A stretch of 64,000 bases of DNA from Cloeon dipterum (Eukaryota; Arthropoda; Insecta; Ephemeroptera; Baetidae): contig NC_088787.1 of assembly GCF_949628265.1 (NCBI RefSeq), forward strand, positions 16,606,501-16,670,500, read 5' to 3'. This document shows, one piece after another, positions 59,401 to 64,000 of this stretch. How positions within the stretch are numbered: the stretch's first letter is position 1; every line of letters starts with the position of its first letter. The translations under genes and the position numbers were made by a program. The notes under the pieces were generated by a model. It made no database searches. It was not told where the DNA came from and worked only from the letters and a program-made list of their open reading frames with translations.

Positions 59401-62400
59401 TCAAAAAAATAAGCGACAAAATAGGGACAGGTGTTATCTTATGCTTCAACGAGGAGAAGGGATCGACTGCTTGATAAAGGAGACAACACACGCACATTTA
59501 ACTGAACACCCAGCAGCGGCGACCACGCCATCCTGCTATGTCACGTGACTAGTAAGTAAAGTGAATGATTCATCAGCAATCGTACGCGGGTATTTGAAGC
59601 CAATTGGTGAGAAGCGAGGCAAGGCAAGAGGGGGGTGTGCAGGACACGCGAGAGCCAAAATAAGGATTCTTTCGTGGAAGAATATAGATTGGAATATTTC
59701 CTCTCGTGAAATATTGACAAAATGAACACTAAGTTGGGCCTTATATCCTGAAGTCATTATTTTTATAACAATATGTTTGAATAGTTTATAGTGTCACTCT
59801 TTTCAAAACAATGTGGAATGAAGAAAAAGTAACAAAATATTATGTAGTATATCCTTAAATATTTTTCAACTGGGTTACTTTCAAACACTCAATCATATTG
59901 ACAGTAATTGATTTAACTTGTTTAATTTGTATCGACTATGGCTATTACATGCCCAAAAGTATGTAAAGTGCAAATGAAAATTCCTCAAATCTGCAGCATG
60001 AATTAACAATTGAATTGCTTTCCATTTCAAGCGCACTATTGATGGAATGGCACAATGAAAAAATGTTGTAAATAATATTTTTCGTTTTTAAAGTGATATA
60101 AGCCCTATGTTCTAACAAAACATAATTATCCAGCAGGCACAAACAATTTTCCTTACCTGAGAACCTGCCGAGGAGGGCCTTCTATGTCCTAGAGGTATTT
60201 TGAGAATGAAATTGGGCTGTACTGTGTCTTCCATCGCATCATAAAACTCATTTTCCTCGTCCTCGTCGGATGGCGACAGGTTTGGATCTAGAACAAGGGT
60301 ATTCATATTGAGAATCGGCTTGAGTCAGCCAAATAATCATGTGATATGGCGAGCCAGTTGTTTTCAACGTCGCGGCATATCATATTTTGTGAGTTCAATC
60401 GCATGCCAGCTGAGTGTTGAGAGCCTGCACTCAGAGGCATTGATCTTGCAAGAGAAACACGACAAGGGCCCGCAAAAAATCAATTAACAAGGCATTTAAA
60501 TTAATTATTACATATGTCTTTAAGTTGAAAACAGCTAAAGCAAATCAGTCATGTCAGCCTTGAGTTACAATATGAGAGGGTAGTAGAAAGAAAATTCGAT
60601 AATATCCAAAGGAAAAATATACAGATGATAGTATTATTGCTATGAAATTTCTAAAGAAAATTCGGTGGATCAGAAAACTATTTTATTTAAAAAATAACAT
60701 AATTTATTTTCAAAAACTAATTGAAAATGCGTTATTGACGTAAATATAATTAAAACAACTATGAACAGATCTGGGAAAATTTATTATTTTGACCATGAAA
60801 GGGCAAATATTGGGTTCAAACTAATTTTAAATGCTTAATACTTTCCTTTAAATATTTATATCTGGTACAAAATTAAATAGAAAATTAACGATTGAGATGG
60901 CAATCAACTGTCTACATTTCGTAACTTGTAAAATTTAGAAAATGAATTAAGCATTACAAGGAAACTGTTAGGATTTGACGTTTTAGGTTACTGGGAAATT
61001 ATTGATATCATGTATAACGCAACAAGCTAAGAGGCATCCCAAGGGACTTTTCTTTAATTTGTTGCGGTTGGAGCTTATGAGATTTAGCATTGGAAATCAT
61101 TATTGCAGCGACGGTTTTCATTAAATCATGGTGATATTAAAAAGGTAGAAAAAAAAAGAAATCAATTGATGGGTCATTTTTGACTTTTCTTGAAAAGGCC
61201 CTAATTTTTAGACTTTTCTCGGGAAAGGTACATTAGCGCATTACCAGTTAGAGATAATGTTTTAAATATTTCTGAGCCGACTAACAGGTGCAGTTTAATA
61301 ACTTTTTTTACTTTGGAAAAAGTCAACAAAAGTTTTGATTTCATTAATTTGAACAAAATTAATATAACTAACTTTTTATAATACAAGAAAGTTTTGGTCT
61401 GTGGGTAAAAAATAGGAAATTTCATTAGATTTCAGAAAATTTTGGGGGTTTCCCTCTCAAATTAACTTTTTAGAACCTATAAAGCCCAGAACTAACCTTA
61501 GTAGTTAATTCCTAATATTTTACAGAATGTAGAAATTACCCATCGATTTATTTGTCTCATTGTAGAGTGCATACAAACTAAATTTCAACTAAATTGAGCA
61601 GAGAATGTTTTTTAATCGATTTTTAAGTTTTAGGCCATTTTCTGAATGTCTCCAAAAGTCGCTAAATTTGTCAAATTAAAAAATATTCATCACCATTTGT
61701 GGCTCACCTTAGGAAAGGTTAAACATATTCAAGTTTCGCAAAAATATATAGATAAATAAAACGTTAAAACCTTAGAGTTTCCCTGTTAGAAATTAAACAG
61801 GTAAAAAATTGACTCACTTCTACTCTGGGGAGGATTGCTAGTGGTATTGGGCACTTGATTTTGCAGTCCCGGGTTGCCGGGTTGCGTGCGGCTTGAGTTT
61901 GCCTCTTTTGCCGCCTGCTCGAGACTCGAATGTTGCCTGGCCAGTGTTTCGACCATCTCTTCCAACTGCTGGCGCTGTTCTCGCTCATGCTGCAGCAGTC
62001 GCTGCCACCGCTTGCCCTGAGCCTGCGCGGTGTCCAGGTACTCAGAGCAAGTGTTGATCATCGCGTTGGACGCAATTCTGAAGAGAGTGGCCTTTTCACC
62101 GATAGCTTTCAATTTCGTGCCGGCAGACGCGGCCTCGGAGCCTTCTGAGGTCTCTAATTCAGAAAGGGCGCGTTGCAGGGCGGCACCGTGTTTGGCCATT
62201 AGGTCGCTGCACGTCTGCATATCCTCAAGTCTGCTCGTAAGCGTTTTCAGCACTGTCAGCAGCTCCTCCTTCTCTGAGACGGCATTGTTGCTTTCATACT
62301 CTTCCTCTTCCTCTGCAACCAGTAAATGACATATAAGATTATCAACTATTCGCTAGATGATGAGCTATGAGCTCCTGTCTCTTAGGCTTAAAATTTGCCC

Positions 62401-63693
62401 TTTAGAATTGTTTGAAAAACGGAAAATTCCCTTGGCCGGTTCCTGCAGGCAAAAGACTATTATTAGGGTGGAATTTGAGACTATTTGGGATATTAAAGAA
62501 CCGTATAGATCGCCAAAATTAGAAATTAATAACAAATATGTGGAGGTCTCACGCTGTGCAGTTCCGCGCATTGCTTATTGCAAGCTAGAAGAGGACAAAG
62601 CGGGCGAGACTAACAAAGAATATTGCCAGTATGACTCAATATTGCATGCATGCCTTGAGTATGACATTAGAGTTCTAATTGTAGATTATCCCAGAACTGC
62701 TATGTTCGCCAACTTTGATAAAACGCAACAATATTTTGTTCCATCATATTCAGTGCAAGAAATCTTTGGAATCCTCGTTAAACGCAAACTTAAGCAACTG
62801 CGGATTAAGTTGAGGCGACGAAAATCCGTGCAGCAAGTAGATTCCACACTGCCTCATATCGATAAAGTGTTAAATTTTTAGTTTACCTAATTATCTAGAA
62901 ACCAACTAACGATTTCACAACAATAATGATCAAAATGAAATTTAACTACCTATACATATGCAATATGTGTGTACTTTGGACAAAAAATTTGGTATTGCAA
63001 TGGATTCAAACCCATTTTTGGCTGAAGAGATTTTTAGCACTGCACAAACATGCACTACCTTTCATATTTTTAATTAAAAACTGTGAAATGTAACTTTCAG
63101 ATAGCTCAAAAATCAAGCGCGCATTGCTACTTGACGCTTCTCAATGCTTGGTACCCTCCTAAAATTCAGATGCATTCTTTAAGGAACAAAATGTTAAGTC
63201 AAAGTTAAAATCTGATTTTACATTTCCTCTGTTTTAAAAACAAAAAATGCTTTGTTATATTTTTGATGCGTTCTGGATGTGGATGTATGGGGCAAAGTTG
63301 CCCTGCTGATCCGTGATAAAATCATTTTGAATCTAAAATCGTACTACCGACAAAATATTTGGTTTACTAGGGGATAAAAAGTGGTAGGTTAGGTCCGTCT
63401 CATTTGCTAATACTTGACCAATAGAAAAACCTGGCGTGTTGCGTGTTATTTTAATCGATGGCACTGAAAACACTGCTTCAAACACTTGCCAAGACTGAAA
63501 ATGACTTCTATTTCAGCATTTTAATTAAATCGCAGAATGATATGAGATCACAAGATAATATTACTGGTCCACTTGTAATCGATTCTTAGTTAGAAAACTT
63601 ACCCTTGGGAGGAAGTAATGCGTTGCTGGCACTGCAGAACGAGCAGCCGACAACTTTGGCTAGTCCGTCCAGCAGATACGAATAGTTCACCAT
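56444..63693 (-). CDS. OSBP: Oxysterol-binding protein, PH-less form
   Basis: Ten exons (63693-63603, 62312-61818, 60287-60157, 59342-59220, 58694-58476, 58389-57996, 57418-57249, 57184-57018, 56958-56738, 56586-56444) give 717 residues. After a short unique start (MVNYSYLLDGLAKVVGC) come the OSBP coiled coil (LMAKHGAALQRALSELE, TLFRIASNAMINTCSEYL), a FFAT motif (DEDEENEFYDAMED) for binding VAP on the ER, and the ORD. The ORD has WSIMKNCIGKELTKIPMPVNFSEPLS, the signature EQVSHHPP, HYTWRKVTTTVHNIIVGKLW and APTDSRLRPDQRMMEDGQWDEAN. OSBP exchanges sterol and PI4P at ER-Golgi contacts. The usual N-terminal PH domain is absent from this model. It may be supplied by exons beyond 64000, making the first exon here an alternative promoter. 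Confidence 0.93.
60288..61817 (-). other. OSBP intron 2
   Basis: 1.5 kb of very AT-rich sequence. No exon, repeat or RNA gene was recognised. Confidence 0.45.
62357..62881 (+). CDS. Uncharacterised 174-codon ORF nested in OSBP intron 1
   Basis: A single uninterrupted frame on the strand opposite OSBP, from ATGATGAGC to TAG, with TAG directly before the start. Its base composition is GC-richer than the surrounding intron, which helps it look coding. The product starts MMSYELLSLRLKICPLELFE. It has a middle with five Cys and a hydrophobic strand (YDIRVLIVDYPRTAMFANF), and ends in a strongly basic stretch (KRKLKQLRIKLRRRK) that could be a nuclear signal or bind nucleic acid. No signal peptide or membrane segment is seen. 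No family was recognised. Options are an intronless orphan gene, a retroposed copy, or a chance frame. Confidence 0.45.
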   Translation: MMSYELLSLRLKICPLELFEKRKIPLAGSCRQKTIIRVEFETIWDIKEPYRSPKLEINNKYVEVSRCAVPRIAYCKLEEDKAGETNKEYCQYDSILHACLEYDIRVLIVDYPRTAMFANFDKTQQYFVPSYSVQEIFGILVKRKLKQLRIKLRRRKSVQQVDSTLPHIDKVLNF

Positions 63694-64000
63694 TGTCCCA
63701 AAACAAACATCATCATGCACAAGCGCTTTGCTTCTCAAGCTAATCTGAATTCGCACTGTCTGTTGCTTGCAGGCAAGCTAGCCGGCCAAGCAGCGAATTC
63801 GAGTAATTTATTTTTACAGCTGGGCGGGTGGGCAAGAAACGCGCCTCCTCAGACGCCTTGCAGCACATTGTTTGCTAGTGCGAGCGAGAAGTTCTGCGTT
63901 GACGTTGTTTGCTAGCAGTGACACGCTCTGATAGTGCACTTGGAACGCTTTATTGGCTCATTTAGATAAATACTTGTTTGTGTAAACGTTTGGAATGTTT
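63694..64000 (-). promoter_or_regulatory. Upstream region of the short OSBP start
   Basis: GC-richer than the neighbouring intron. It contains CACTATCAGAGCG on the minus strand, an initiator-like sequence near 63935. It would serve as the promoter if 63603-63693 is a first exon. The window ends before a fuller PH-containing form could be seen. Confidence 0.35.

Noticed and set aside
1-64000. tRNA, rRNA or CRISPR loci
   Set aside because: No cloverleaf-like sequence, ribosomal sequence or regularly spaced repeats were noticed on reading. A tRNA scan was not possible.

Overview
The window is arthropod nuclear DNA, most likely from an insect. It is AT-rich (about 62-65% by eye). Genes are split by many short GT-AG introns, often 50-65 bp, and intergenic spacing is modest. 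One gene carries a ZAD domain, which is an arthropod zinc-finger hallmark. No bacterial operon logic is visible. I rebuilt gene models exon by exon from splice signals, reading-frame continuity and remembered family sequences. No alignment or RNA evidence was available.

Layout: (1) 1-8.8 kb holds the 3' end of an unrecognised gene, a short CEP295/Ana1-like centriole gene, DNAJC19/Tim14 and, convergent to it, GRTP1 (TBC-domain RabGAP). (2) 9.6-25.5 kb holds two haem-peroxidase genes in tandem on the minus strand. Their internal exon lengths match, so they are duplicates. The first keeps its catalytic residues. The second has an intact 748-codon frame but has lost both the distal and the proximal haem histidine. 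(3) 25.5-29.2 kb is gene-poor, with a nested inverted-repeat region, a GGGACA-rich degenerate tandem stretch and a broken serpin fragment. (4) 29.2-41.6 kb is a compact housekeeping block: VPS29 (retromer), VPS37 (ESCRT-I), PPM1D/Wip1 phosphatase, RAD1 (9-1-1 clamp) and a ZAD/C2H2 zinc-finger gene with a FLYWCH-like N-terminus. (5) 42-51.4 kb is a SEC14-like CRAL-TRIO/GOLD gene with a 5.6-kb first intron. A lipocalin gene is nested on the opposite strand in another of its introns, and a miRNA-like hairpin lies in the long intron. (6) 53.4-64 kb holds an mTERF-family gene and, convergent to it, OSBP. OSBP starts here from an exon that gives a PH-less protein, and its first intron hides an uninterrupted 174-codon ORF on the opposite strand that I cannot assign.

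The named genes act in unrelated pathways: centriole assembly, mitochondrial import and expression, endosomal sorting, DNA-damage checkpoint and sterol transport. The window is therefore a normal gene neighbourhood. VPS29 and VPS37 are adjacent endosome genes. PPM1D and RAD1, both in damage signalling, are convergent neighbours. RAD1/ZAD and VPS37/PPM1D are head-to-head pairs. The most unusual items are the histidine-less peroxidase, the orphan nested ORF, the PH-less OSBP start, a pair of intronic MITE-like elements and the intronic hairpin.
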